DNA from: JACPRL01 sp035573715
GTDB lineage: Bacteria; Acidobacteriota; Terriglobia; Acidiferrales; 2-02-FULL-67-57
DNA length: 64,000 bases
Assembly: GCA_035573715.1 (NCBI GenBank)
Contig: DATLZZ010000002.1
Coordinates: 124,001 to 188,000, forward strand
Direction of reading: 5' to 3'
How positions within the stretch are numbered: the first letter of the stretch is position 1; every line of letters begins with the position of its first letter. Of the stretch, positions 36,016-44,188 are shown piece after piece. Below the pieces are notes generated by a model. The model did no database searches and was not told the origin of the DNA. It was given only the letters and a program-made list of their open reading frames with translations. Position numbers and translations under genes: made by a program.

Positions 36016-37047
36016 ATGCTGCAATCCGTCATTCATTCGATTGAGCGCGCCCAGTGGGAGCGGGAAACCCGCCGCCGCACGCACCCCTTTTCCTGGGGTC
36101 TGGAGCACATCGGCGGCCCGGCAGCCCACGACGGTGATGCCCGCGCCTTTTTGCGCCGCTACGCCGACCAGGCGCTGGCCGAGAGCAACATCTTCTTTGC
36201 CACCGGCCCGGCCGAGTCCTATGATTTCGACGGCCGCCGGCTGGTCTTTCCCAGCGCGGTCCAGTCGCCGTTTGCCGAAAACAATTCAGTCTACGGAAAG
36301 TGGTTTCCGGCGCGCTCGGCGCAGAACGGCAGCCGGCGTCGCGGGCCTGCCGTCGTTGTCCTCCCGCAGTGGAACGCGCAGCCGGACAGCCACGTCAACA
36401 TCTGCCGCGTGCTGGCCTTCTTCGGCATCAGTGCGCTGCGGCTGAGCCTGCCGTATCACGACGAGCGCAAGCCGGACAGCATCGAGCGCGCCGACTACCT
36501 CGTCGGTCCCGACATCGGGCTCACCCTCCAGGCCAACCGCCAGGCGGTGCTCGATGTGCGCCGGGCTGTGCGCTGGCTCGAGCAACAGAGCTTCGACCGC
36601 ATTGGCCTCGTCGGCACCAGCATCGGCTCTTGCGTCGGCTTCATCACGATGTGCCACGAACCCGCCGTGCGCGCCGCTGCCTTCCTTCACGTCTCGACCT
36701 ACTTCGCCGACGTGGTTCACGCCGGCCTCACCACTTCGCATGTCTGGGCGGGATTGGAAGAGCAGGTTACGCTGGACGAGTTGCGACACTATTGGGCGCC
36801 CATCAGCCCGTTCCCCTACCTCGGGCGGCTCAAAGGGACCGGGAAGAAGTTCCTGATGGTGACGGCGCGCTACGATCTGTCGTTCCCCTACGAGCTCTCG
36901 CAGCAACTCCATCAGGCGCTTGACGCCCAGGGCATTGAGCACGAGCGCCTGATTCTGCCTTGCGGCCATTACACCCTGGGCAAGCTTCCCTTCAGTTGGT
37001 GGGCCGGCCTCCGCTTCGTCCCCTTCCTCCTCCGCTCCCTGCGCTAG
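36016..37047 (+). CDS. Alpha/beta hydrolase family protein
   Basis: This 343-aa protein has the serine-nucleophile elbow in GLVGTSIGSCVGF near residue 200, an oxyanion region VVVLPQWNAQPDSHVN, an acidic residue after a strand LMVTARYDLSFPY and a closing His in LPCGHYTLG, so a complete triad can be proposed. No signal peptide. Substrate unknown. An upstream TTG (36001) is possible, but ATG 36016 is preferred. It closes the sugar gene group and ends in a GCGCTA/TAGCGC hairpin. Confidence 0.72.
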   Translation: MLQSVIHSIERAQWERETRRRTHPFSWGLEHIGGPAAHDGDARAFLRRYADQALAESNIFFATGPAESYDFDGRRLVFPSAVQSPFAENNSVYGKWFPARSAQNGSRRRGPAVVVLPQWNAQPDSHVNICRVLAFFGISALRLSLPYHDERKPDSIERADYLVGPDIGLTLQANRQAVLDVRRAVRWLEQQSFDRIGLVGTSIGSCVGFITMCHEPAVRAAAFLHVSTYFADVVHAGLTTSHVWAGLEEQVTLDELRHYWAPISPFPYLGRLKGTGKKFLMVTARYDLSFPYELSQQLHQALDAQGIEHERLILPCGHYTLGKLPFSWWAGLRFVPFLLRSLR

Positions 37048-37143
37048 TGCGTAGCGCTGCCGAGGATTTCAAGTAGGCCCACAATAATCTGGGCGGCCAA
37101 GTCAGCTTTGCCGTACAGGCAGGACACCTGAGCATAGAACAAC

Positions 37144-38649
37144 CTAGGAGGACACGAGCCTTTGGAGCGTTCCTTCCGAAATCAGCTTGCGGATGGCATC
37201 AATGTCGGGGGCAAGGATGCGGTCGGCTTCGAGCGTCGGCACCACGCGGCGCACCGCCGCGTGCGCCTGAGCCGCGAGTTTCCCGGTCTTGAGCGGCGCC
37301 AGCAGATCAATCCCCTGGCAGGCGCAAAGCAGCTCAATCGCCAGGATGGTCTTGACGTTGTCGGCCACCTGGCGCGCCTTCAGCGCCGCGCCCATGCTCA
37401 TCGAAACGAAGTCTTCGTTGCCACTGGTGGGGATGGAATCCACCGACGCCGGATGCGCCAGCCCTTTGTTCTCCGAGGCCAGCGCCGCCGCCGTCACTTG
37501 CGCCATCATGAACCCGGAGTGCAGCCCGGGCTGCCGGGTGAGGAACGGCGTCAGGTCGCTCAGGGTAGGGTTGATGAGCCGCTCGGTGCGCCGCTCGCTG
37601 ATGTTGCCGAGCTGCGCCAGCGCAATGGCCAGGACGTCGAGCGCCAGCGCCAGCGGCTGGCCGTGGAAGTTGCCGCCGGAAATCACTTCGCGCTGCTCGG
37701 CGAACACCAGCGGGTTGTCGGTACCAGCGTTGAGTTCCACTTCGAAGATGCGTCGCACGAACCCCAGCGCCTCCCGCACCGCGCCGTGCACCTGCGGCAC
37801 GCAGCGCAGGCTGTAGGCATCCTGCACTTTGCCGCAGTCGATGTGCGACTCGCGAATCTGGCTGCCGGCGTTGAGCTCGCGCACGTGCGCGGCCGACTTA
37901 AGCTGTCCCGGCAGCGGCCGCAGCTTGTGGATGCGCTCGTCGAACGCCACCGGCGTGCCACGCAGGGCGTCGAGCGAAAGCGCCGCCGCCACGTCGGCCG
38001 TATCCATCAGGTTGCGCGCCTCCAGCCACGCCAGCAGACCCACCGCCAACGACGGCTGCGTGCCGTTGATGAGCGCCAACCCTTCCTTGGCTTCCAGCTC
38101 CAACGGCTTCAGGCCAGCCCTCTTCAGCGCCCAGGCGCCGGACATCCGCTCGCCGTCCACCACCGCTTCGCCTTCGCCGATGAGCACCAGCGCCAGGTGG
38201 GAGAGCGGCGCCAGGTCGCCGCTCGCGCCCACCGAACCGCGGCAGGGAATCACTGGATAGATTTCGCGGTTCAGCAGCGCGACGAGGTTCTCGACGACTT
38301 CCTGCCGGACTCCGGAGAATCCTTTGGCCAGCACGTTGGCGCGCAGCAGCAGCACCGCGCGCGTTTCGGTTTCCGAGAGCGGCTCGCCCACTCCGCTGGC
38401 GTGGCTGCGCAGCAGGTTGACTTGCACTTGACGCAACTGCTCCGGAGCAATCTTCATCCGCGCCAGATCGCCGAACCCGGTGGTGACGCCGTAGACGGTC
38501 TTGTTCTCCGCCACCGCCCGGGCGACCACGTCGCGCGCCCGCTGAATGTTTTTGCGCGCACGCACGCCGAGCGACACCCGCGCCCGGCCGAGCACCACTT
38601 GCTCGAATTGCTCCAGCGTCAGGTCGTCCCCAGTGAGCTCAATCTTCAT
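37144..38649 (-). CDS. hutH: Histidine ammonia-lyase
   Basis: This 501-aa enzyme deaminates L-histidine to urocanate. The self-formed MIO cofactor comes from the Ala142-Ser143-Gly144 triad in GSVGASGDLAPLSHLAL; Tyr53 in TVYGVTTGFGDL is the conserved catalytic tyrosine. The remaining signatures FHGQPLALALD and TSGNEDFVSMSM are present. No other hut genes (hutU, hutI, hutG) lie in the window. ATGA overlap with the thioesterase gene upstream. Confidence 0.93.
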   Translation of the reverse strand: MKIELTGDDLTLEQFEQVVLGRARVSLGVRARKNIQRARDVVARAVAENKTVYGVTTGFGDLARMKIAPEQLRQVQVNLLRSHASGVGEPLSETETRAVLLLRANVLAKGFSGVRQEVVENLVALLNREIYPVIPCRGSVGASGDLAPLSHLALVLIGEGEAVVDGERMSGAWALKRAGLKPLELEAKEGLALINGTQPSLAVGLLAWLEARNLMDTADVAAALSLDALRGTPVAFDERIHKLRPLPGQLKSAAHVRELNAGSQIRESHIDCGKVQDAYSLRCVPQVHGAVREALGFVRRIFEVELNAGTDNPLVFAEQREVISGGNFHGQPLALALDVLAIALAQLGNISERRTERLINPTLSDLTPFLTRQPGLHSGFMMAQVTAAALASENKGLAHPASVDSIPTSGNEDFVSMSMGAALKARQVADNVKTILAIELLCACQGIDLLAPLKTGKLAAQAHAAVRRVVPTLEADRILAPDIDAIRKLISEGTLQRLVSS

Positions 38650-39101
38650 TTCTCTGCGCCTGCTCTGTGGACTCTGTGCTTCGGTGGCGAGTCCTTGGCT
38701 TTTCCGGCCAGAGCGTGGACGTACTTCTCCGGCAGCGAGCGCGGTCGGCCGTTGCGGTCGGTGACTACGTGCAGGGTTTCGCCGCTGGCGATGCGCGTCC
38801 CGTCCTCGTTCCGGATTTCGTACTCGAAGTGAATCACGCGCCCGCGAGCGGCCTTGAGCCAGGTGCGAACGGTGAGCCTGTCGTCGTAGCGCGCCGGGGC
38901 ATGGTAGCGGCAGCGCGCCTCGGCCACCGTGGCGTAGCAGCCCTCGCGCTCCTCCAGCTCCTTGTAGACGAACCCGCGTCGGCGGAAGAACTCGGTGCGT
39001 CCCAACTCGAACCAGACGAAGTGGTTCGAGTAGTACGCTACCCCCATCTGGTCGGTTTCCGCGTACCGCACCCTCAACTGAATATCCACGTGGTCAGTCA
39101 T
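38646..39101 (-). CDS. Acyl-CoA thioesterase, YbgC/4HBT family
   Basis: This 151-aa hotdog-fold protein has the active-site pattern RYAETDQMGVAYYSNHFVWF with its conserved Asp near residue 17, as in YbgC-type thioesterases that hydrolyse short acyl-CoAs. The last ~16 codons (from KDSPPKHRVHRAGAEK) coincide with a copy of a dispersed intergenic repeat, so the native C-terminus is probably shorter. The gene overlaps hutH by 4 nt. Confidence 0.85.
   Translation of the reverse strand: MTDHVDIQLRVRYAETDQMGVAYYSNHFVWFELGRTEFFRRRGFVYKELEEREGCYATVAEARCRYHAPARYDDRLTVRTWLKAARGRVIHFEYEIRNEDGTRIASGETLHVVTDRNGRPRSLPEKYVHALAGKAKDSPPKHRVHRAGAEK
38649..38691. repeat. Dispersed repeat of the CACCG...CACAGAG...CGCAGAGA type (copy 2)
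   Basis: Read on the minus strand: CGCCACCGAAGCACAGAGTC, then CACAGAGCAGGCGCAGAGAA, ending at the hutH ATG. It is related to the copy at 20957. Here it forms the last codons of the thioesterase gene and the leader of hutH. Confidence 0.5.
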
Positions 39102-39283
39102 GGGAGTCGCCTAGCATAGACCGAACCCGCGAGGGAAGCAAAGCGATGCAACGAGAAGGCTTGTCGTGCTGAGCCCCGGTGCATCGGGGCGAAGCATCTC
39201 AGCGGCGGCAAGACCTTCGCTGCGCTCCCTTCGGCTTCGCCGGCCTGTGGCAGGCTGGCTCAGGACAATCCCTGGTGATGACT

Positions 39284-39673
39284 CTACTCGTTGGTGAGCT
39301 GCTGGGAGCGGCTTTCTTCGCGGATGGGTTGATAGACCTTGTACCACTCTTCGTGCGCGGGATGGTTGGCGTAGGCGTCGGCGGCGGCGCGATTCTCGAA
39401 CTCAATCGCGAAGGCGTAATTGTACTCGCGGGGTTGGATCCGGTCAGCCTTGAGCCAGACGTTCTTGACGCCGGGCAGTTGTCCCAACATGGTGCGGAGG
39501 CCGTCGAGCGCCGCCTTCTTCTGCTCGTCGGTGGCCTCGGCCTTCCACTTGCCCGTCACCACGTGCAGCACCGTCTTCGGCGCCCCGTACTTGGCCTGCC
39601 CGTAGGCCACGCCGGCCTGAAACACCGCCACCAGAACCAACACCGTTAGAATTGTGAGCATTGCCCGTCGCAT
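39284..39673 (-). CDS. Secreted Dabb (stress-responsive A/B barrel) domain protein
   Basis: This 129-aa protein has a signal peptide (LTILTVLVLVAVFQAGVAYG) and a dimeric alpha-beta barrel domain of the Dabb family: KTVLHVVTGKWKAEATDEQK at the start, LGQLPGVKNVWL in the middle and FENRAAADAYANHPAHEEWY near the end. Dabb proteins occur in stress or polyketide contexts and often lack known substrates. Secretion is unusual for the family. The 180 bp upstream of the thioesterase side hold only repeat-like sequence. Confidence 0.78.
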   Translation of the reverse strand: MRRAMLTILTVLVLVAVFQAGVAYGQAKYGAPKTVLHVVTGKWKAEATDEQKKAALDGLRTMLGQLPGVKNVWLKADRIQPREYNYAFAIEFENRAAADAYANHPAHEEWYKVYQPIREESRSQQLTNE

Positions 39674-39706
39674 TGTTCTTCCCCCTGGTTTCTTGTTTAT
39701 TGTGGC

Positions 39707-40186
39707 TTAGATAAGTTCGAAGCCTTCGATGTCGAGAATCGATCCTGTGCGCCTGGCCTGGGGCCGAATCACGACCCGCACTCGCGCGCCAATGCTGATC
39801 TTGCTCGGCTCACATACCTTCAGGAGCCGGTTAAGCATCACCGTCGTCGCCCCCTCGAGCTGCACCAGTCCCAGCACGTCCGGCGCTTCCATGCGTTTGC
39901 CGTCGCGGTCGAAGTAGCTGAAGGTGAAACTGGTCAGCGTTCCTTCCGGTTTCACTTTCACCTGCTCGGTCAACTCAGCGAAGCAGCGCTCGCAAAACGC
40001 CCGCGCCGGCACGTACACCTGCTTGCAATCCCGGCAACGCGTCCCCACAATCTCCCCGCGTTCCTTGAGGGCTTTGAAGAACACTTGCCCGCCCAGCCCG
40101 GCGGTGTAGAGCGATTGCAGCGGGATCCCGCCGCGCCAACTGCGTACGGGCTGCTCTGGAATGGATGCTTGTTTCGTCGCCTTCAT
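39707..40186 (-). CDS. DUF35 zinc-ribbon/OB-fold protein (thiolase partner), second copy
   Basis: This 159-aa protein has a rubredoxin-like zinc ribbon (CRDC ... CERC near residues 60-77) followed by an OB-fold that usually binds acyl-CoA (SFTFSYFDRDGKRMEAPDVL). Such proteins form complexes with thiolase-fold enzymes, as BbsA with BbsB in toluene degradation. It is the last gene of a coupled set of four; its ATG overlaps the stop of the first DUF35 gene by ATGA. The long upstream reading frame is not used. Confidence 0.83.
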   Translation of the reverse strand: MKATKQASIPEQPVRSWRGGIPLQSLYTAGLGGQVFFKALKERGEIVGTRCRDCKQVYVPARAFCERCFAELTEQVKVKPEGTLTSFTFSYFDRDGKRMEAPDVLGLVQLEGATTVMLNRLLKVCEPSKISIGARVRVVIRPQARRTGSILDIEGFELI

Positions 40187-40710
40187 CGCTTCTTCTCTCT
40201 GGCCGACTTGATAGGCTCGAAGAACTTGATGTCGGTGATGCTTCCAGTGCGCTCGGCCACTGGCTTCCACACCGCGCGCACTTTCATCCCCACCTGCACG
40301 TCCTTGGGCTTTACGTTCCCCAGCTTGTGCAGGATGCCGGTGCCGGGCGCCGCGCCGTCAATCTCGATGACCGCCGGAATCTCCGGCGTCTTCAGCCGTT
40401 GCACATCCCAGGAAACGTAGCAGATCGAAAAGGTGTTGACCGTGCCCGTGTCCTGCACGTACACCCAGTCGTCAGTCAGCCGGAAGCAGCGCTCGCAGAA
40501 CATCCGCGGCGGAATCAAGTTGCGCTGGCAGCGGTTGCACCGGCGCGCCGCCAGCCGGCCGTTCTTCAGCTCCGCCAGGTAGCGGCCGATGGCCTCGCCC
40601 GTATCCCAGGCGTATTCAATCTTCGGCACGTAGTACTGCGTGAAGACCTTGCCTTTCTTGAAGTCTTCCGACTCCAGCCCTGTGCCGCGCAGATTCTTCG
40701 GCATGCTCAT
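40183..40710 (-). CDS. DUF35 zinc-ribbon/OB-fold protein (thiolase partner), first copy
   Basis: This 175-aa protein has a longer N-terminal extension (~60 residues) before the zinc ribbon CNRC ... CERC, then the OB-fold (TFSICYVSWDVQRLKTPEIP ... VGMKVRAVWKPVAER). It overlaps the stop of the second thiolase gene by ATGA, so stoichiometric expression is likely. It shares the ribbon motif PxRxFCERCF with the second copy but little else, so they are distinct subunits. Confidence 0.83.
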   Translation of the reverse strand: MSMPKNLRGTGLESEDFKKGKVFTQYYVPKIEYAWDTGEAIGRYLAELKNGRLAARRCNRCQRNLIPPRMFCERCFRLTDDWVYVQDTGTVNTFSICYVSWDVQRLKTPEIPAVIEIDGAAPGTGILHKLGNVKPKDVQVGMKVRAVWKPVAERTGSITDIKFFEPIKSAREKKR

Positions 40711-41882
40711 ACCGGTTTCGTCCCCATCACCACCACCGTGCCCACCTGCATCAGGTCGCCCCAGGCCTGGGCGACGCCGCGCTCCGGCTTGCCGGGAACC
40801 TGGCGCTGGCCGGCTTCGCCGCGCAACTGCCAGAAGAGTTCGCAGATTTTCATCGTACCGGCGGCGGCGATGGGATTGCCGACGCCGAGCAGCCCGCCCG
40901 AGGGCGTCACCGGCAGGTCGCCGTCGCGGTCGAAGACGCCATCGGCGAGCAGCTTCGGCGCCTGGCCTTTGGGCGCGAGTTGCAGGCCCTCCAGGTGGTG
41001 CAGTTCCTTGTATGCGAAGGGGTCGTAGGGCTCGGCGATGTTGATTTCCTTGCGCGGCTCGCGGATGCCGGCCATCTTGTAGGCCATCCACGCCGCCTTT
41101 TCCACGTATTCCGGATAGCAGAGGTCGCGGTTCGTCCAGTAGGTGGTATCGAGGCACCAGCCTACGCCTTGAATCCACACCGGCTTGTCGGTCACCTTCT
41201 TGGCGATGTCTTCGGCAGCGAGGATGACTGCGGCGGCGCCGTCGCTGGTCGGGCTGACCATCAGCCGGTGCACTGGCCACGCCATAATCTCCGAGTTCAG
41301 GACTTCCTTGACGGTAAGCTCGGCCCCGAGCTGCGCCGCGGGGTGGCCCAGGGCGTTGCGCTTGTTCTTCACGGAGACGCGGGCGATTTCCTCGTTGGTG
41401 ATGCCGTAGGTCGCCATGTAGCGGTTCTGTTCGAGGGCGAAAATCCAGAGCAGGTTGGGCTTGAGCGCCTGCTCGGTGAAGTTGTCAAAGATGGTGAGGA
41501 AGGCCGCCTGCGGGTGCGGCTGGCAGCTCGACATCTTCTCTTCGCAGACGACGATGGCGGTGTCGAACAGGCCCGAGGCGACGTGAAACCAGCCCTGGGC
41601 GATGGCGTAAACGCCGGTGCCGCCGCCGACGTAGCAGCGCAGGTAAGGCTTCTTCCATCCGCCGGAACCATCGGAGAGGTACTCGCCCTTCATGTGCAGA
41701 CCGTCGAAGGCGTCGGGCGCGGTGCCGTGCACGACGCAACCGATCTGGTCGAGCGTCATCGCGGCCGAGTCCAGTGCCGCCTTGGTGGCCAGCCACGCCA
41801 GTTCCTTCGGCGTCTCCAGCGCGCGGCGGACGAACTTCGTCATCCCCGCCCCGACAACCGCTACTCGCCTCATTCTCGTCAT
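40707..41882 (-). CDS. Thiolase-fold protein, SCP-x/Ltp-like, apparently lacking catalytic Cys (copy B)
   Basis: This 391-aa thiolase-superfamily protein starts with RRVAVVGAGMTKFVRRAL, as in SCP-x/lipid-transfer-type thiolases. Where thiolases have the nucleophilic Cys followed by SG, this protein reads YVGGGTGVYAIAQ, and the C-terminal GHP motif is GNPIAAAG. It therefore probably is not a normal thiolase; Ltp2-type aldolases with DUF35 partners share these losses. TGATG overlap upstream and ATGA overlap downstream place it in the middle of a four-gene cassette. Confidence 0.83.
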   Translation of the reverse strand: MTRMRRVAVVGAGMTKFVRRALETPKELAWLATKAALDSAAMTLDQIGCVVHGTAPDAFDGLHMKGEYLSDGSGGWKKPYLRCYVGGGTGVYAIAQGWFHVASGLFDTAIVVCEEKMSSCQPHPQAAFLTIFDNFTEQALKPNLLWIFALEQNRYMATYGITNEEIARVSVKNKRNALGHPAAQLGAELTVKEVLNSEIMAWPVHRLMVSPTSDGAAAVILAAEDIAKKVTDKPVWIQGVGWCLDTTYWTNRDLCYPEYVEKAAWMAYKMAGIREPRKEINIAEPYDPFAYKELHHLEGLQLAPKGQAPKLLADGVFDRDGDLPVTPSGGLLGVGNPIAAAGTMKICELFWQLRGEAGQRQVPGKPERGVAQAWGDLMQVGTVVVMGTKPV

Positions 41883-43036
41883 CACTCCGAACTCAGTATG
41901 ACCACCGCGCCGCTGGTGGTTGGCACGCCGCGCCACGACTGCGCCAGCGCGGTCTTGACCCGCGACAACTGCCGGGGGCCGGCTTGCCCGCGGAGTTGGG
42001 CCACAAGCTCCGCCACGCGATAGAGGCCGGCGGCTTCCAGCGTCATTCCGCCTCCCAGTGACCCGCCGGAAACGTTTACCGGCGTCTCGCCGTTGGGTTT
42101 GGTTGCTCCACTGGCCGCGGCGCGGCCCGCCTCGCCCGGCCGCGGATAGAGCCCCAGCGCCACGAGGTGCTGGAGCTCCTTGTAGGCGTACGTGTCGTCC
42201 ACTTCGAAGAGATGAATCTCCCTTTCCGGCTGGCGGATGCCTGCCTGCCGGTAGGCCATGCGGGCCGAAATGCGGGCGTATTCGGCGCGCACCCAGTCGC
42301 GCGACTCCACGGTGGGGCTGTCGTTGGCGAAGCCGACCCCGCGCACCCACACGGGCTGCGAGCGCGTACCGCGGGTGCGATCTTCGCTCCCGAGCACAAG
42401 CACCACGCAACCATCTGCCGGGCGCGCCCACTCAATTTCTCGAATCGGGTAGAAGGCATAGGATGAGCGGCCCACGTCTTCGGGCACGGTGCGGCTGGGA
42501 TAGGCGGCCAGCGGGTTGCGCAGCGCGTTGGTGCGGTTCTTGGCGGCGACGTGGCCCACCTCGTCCGCGGTGATTCCGGTGTCGTGCAGGAAGGCGTTCA
42601 TCTCCAGCCCGGCCAGCGCATGGGCGCTGAAGCCAAGAGGCCGGTTCCAGAGGGGGTCGACGGCGTAGTCGAGAATCCAATCGGGCGTGAGGATGTTGGA
42701 ATACTTGCTGTGCGCTTCGACGACCACGGTTTCCACCAGCCCGCTGCGAATCTGCATCACCGCGTCGGCGATGCCGTGCAGGCCGTCCTGGGTGAGCGTA
42801 TGCATCGGTTTCTGCACGGCGCCCAACTGGTCGGGCGTGTATTCGTCAAAGATCGACAGGCCTTCGTTCAGGTCCTCGGCGCAGGTGACGAACGACTCCA
42901 CTTCGTTGAACTCGATGCCGGCGTCGGCGTAGGCGCGCTGCGCGGCCTGGAACATCATCTCTTTGTAGGAAACGCCGGGCGTGGCCGGCTGAGCGGGCAC
43001 GGCGCCGACACCGAGGATGGCTACACGCGGTTCCAT
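41882..43036 (-). CDS. Thiolase-fold protein, apparently lacking catalytic Cys (copy A)
   Basis: This 384-aa thiolase-superfamily protein (RVAILGVGAVPAQPATPGVS at the start) reads HTLTQDGLHGIADAVMQ where the Cys nucleophile is expected and SLGGGMTLEAAG instead of the GHP motif, so both classical catalytic residues appear to be missing. Its partner copy B follows directly, suggesting a heteromeric pair as in BbsB-like or Ltp2-like complexes. It may be structural or have aldolase activity. A weak ribosome binding site precedes ATG 43036. Confidence 0.8.
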   Translation of the reverse strand: MEPRVAILGVGAVPAQPATPGVSYKEMMFQAAQRAYADAGIEFNEVESFVTCAEDLNEGLSIFDEYTPDQLGAVQKPMHTLTQDGLHGIADAVMQIRSGLVETVVVEAHSKYSNILTPDWILDYAVDPLWNRPLGFSAHALAGLEMNAFLHDTGITADEVGHVAAKNRTNALRNPLAAYPSRTVPEDVGRSSYAFYPIREIEWARPADGCVVLVLGSEDRTRGTRSQPVWVRGVGFANDSPTVESRDWVRAEYARISARMAYRQAGIRQPEREIHLFEVDDTYAYKELQHLVALGLYPRPGEAGRAAASGATKPNGETPVNVSGGSLGGGMTLEAAGLYRVAELVAQLRGQAGPRQLSRVKTALAQSWRGVPTTSGAVVILSSE

Positions 43037-43091
43037 TTTCCAGCGGCTTACAAAGGCGGCAGGAGAACCCTAATCCATTCCAGGCCGAGCG

Positions 43092-43725
43092 TCAAGCACG
43101 CATTTCGGATTTCTTTTCCGCGTCGTCACATCTGGCCAATTGCCGGGCCTTCTCGAGTGCGCGGGACAGAAGTGCGCCGGCGGGCACGATTTCGTGACGA
43201 GTCTGAGAGTCAGTGCCTGCGGCGCGCTCATGGATTCTCCGCGCAAAAGCATTTCAAGGGCGCGCGCCTGGCCGATGAGGCGCGGCAGGCGCTGGGTGCC
43301 GCCCCAACCGGTAATCAGCCCCAGCGTCGCGCCGGGCTGCCCGAGCATCGCCTCCGGCGTGGCGATGCGGTAGTGACAGGCCAGCGCCAGGTCCAGCGCC
43401 CCGCCGAGGCAGTAGCCCTGAATCGCCGCCACAATCGGCTTGGAGCTGCGCGACAGTCTTTCGAAGAACAACTGCGCGGAGCGTGAGAAATCGAGCGCGC
43501 CGACCCCCGAAAGGGCGCTCACCTCCGAAATCTCGGCGCCGGCAGCGAAGCTCTTATCGGAACCGTGAATCACCAGCGCCCGCAGGTGGAGTCGCCCGCC
43601 AGGCGCGCGAAGGCCTCTTCCAGTTCGCGGAGCAGGGAATTGCTCAGTCGCGGATACCCGTTTTCTGCGCTGAACTCGAGTCGTGCCACGGCTTCATGAT
43701 GGTGGAGTTGAAGAAGCGGAGGCAC
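43092..43725 (-). pseudogene. Enoyl-CoA hydratase/isomerase family gene with two frameshifts
   Basis: Three frames together make one crotonase. From GTG 43725: VARLEFSAENGYPRLSNSLL to LAGD; after a one-base loss near 43588 it continues as LRALVIHGSDKSFAAGAEIS through GWGGTQRLPRLIGQARALEM; after a second one-base loss near 43195 it ends with EIVPAGALLSRALEKARQLA and a stop at 43092. The catalytic Glu of QPE is Gly (GQPG), so hydratase activity may have been absent anyway. It starts 5 nt after the mutase small subunit. Sequencing or assembly error is the alternative to a real pseudogene. Confidence 0.82.
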
Positions 43726-43730
43726 AACCG

Positions 43731-44135
43731 CTAGGGCTTCACACTGCGCTGGATGAAGTCGATGATGTCCTGCGTCGAGGCGCCGGGCTGAAACACCTGG
43801 GCCACTCCGGCCTTCTTCAGCGCCTCAATATCCGCGTCGGGGATGATGCCGCCCACCAGCACTTGGACGCGGTCAGCGATGCCTTTCTCTCTGAGCAGCT
43901 CGAGGAGGCGCGGCACCAGCACCATGTGGGCACCGGAGAGAATCGAGAGGCCGATGACGTCGGCATCCTCTTGCAGCGCTGCCTGTGCAATCTGCTCCGG
44001 AGTTTGTCGCAGGCCGGTGTAGATGACTTCCATACCGGCGTCACGCAGGGCGCGAGCGATGACCTTGGCGCCGCGGTCGTGCCCGTCCAGCCCCGGCTTG
44101 GCTATCACCACGCGGATCTTTCGCTCGTTCATCAT
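43731..44135 (-). CDS. icmB: Acyl-CoA mutase B12-binding small subunit
   Basis: This 134-aa cobalamin-binding domain has the DGHDRG motif (AKPGLDGHDRGAKVIARA) whose His is the lower axial ligand, then SILSGAHMVLVPRLLELL and VGGIIPDADIEAL. It equals the separate small subunit of isobutyryl-CoA mutase (IcmB) or of split methylmalonyl-CoA mutases, not the fused form. ATG 44135 or 44132 is the likely start. It follows the large subunit by about 50 bp containing a dispersed repeat. Confidence 0.85.
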   Translation of the reverse strand: MMNERKIRVVIAKPGLDGHDRGAKVIARALRDAGMEVIYTGLRQTPEQIAQAALQEDADVIGLSILSGAHMVLVPRLLELLREKGIADRVQVLVGGIIPDADIEALKKAGVAQVFQPGASTQDIIDFIQRSVKP

Positions 44136-44148
44136 GAGCACACCCGTT

Positions 44149-44183
44149 CTTATCTGGGCTTATCTGTGTTCATCCGTGGTTTC
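44149..44183. repeat. Dispersed intergenic repeat, CCACGGATGAAC type (copy 2)
   Basis: Read on the minus strand: GAAACCACGGATGAACACAG followed by ATAAGCCCAGATAAG, in the gap between the mutase subunits. The first 15 bases are shared with 5939-5953. Confidence 0.5.
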
Positions 44184-44188
44184 ACAAC

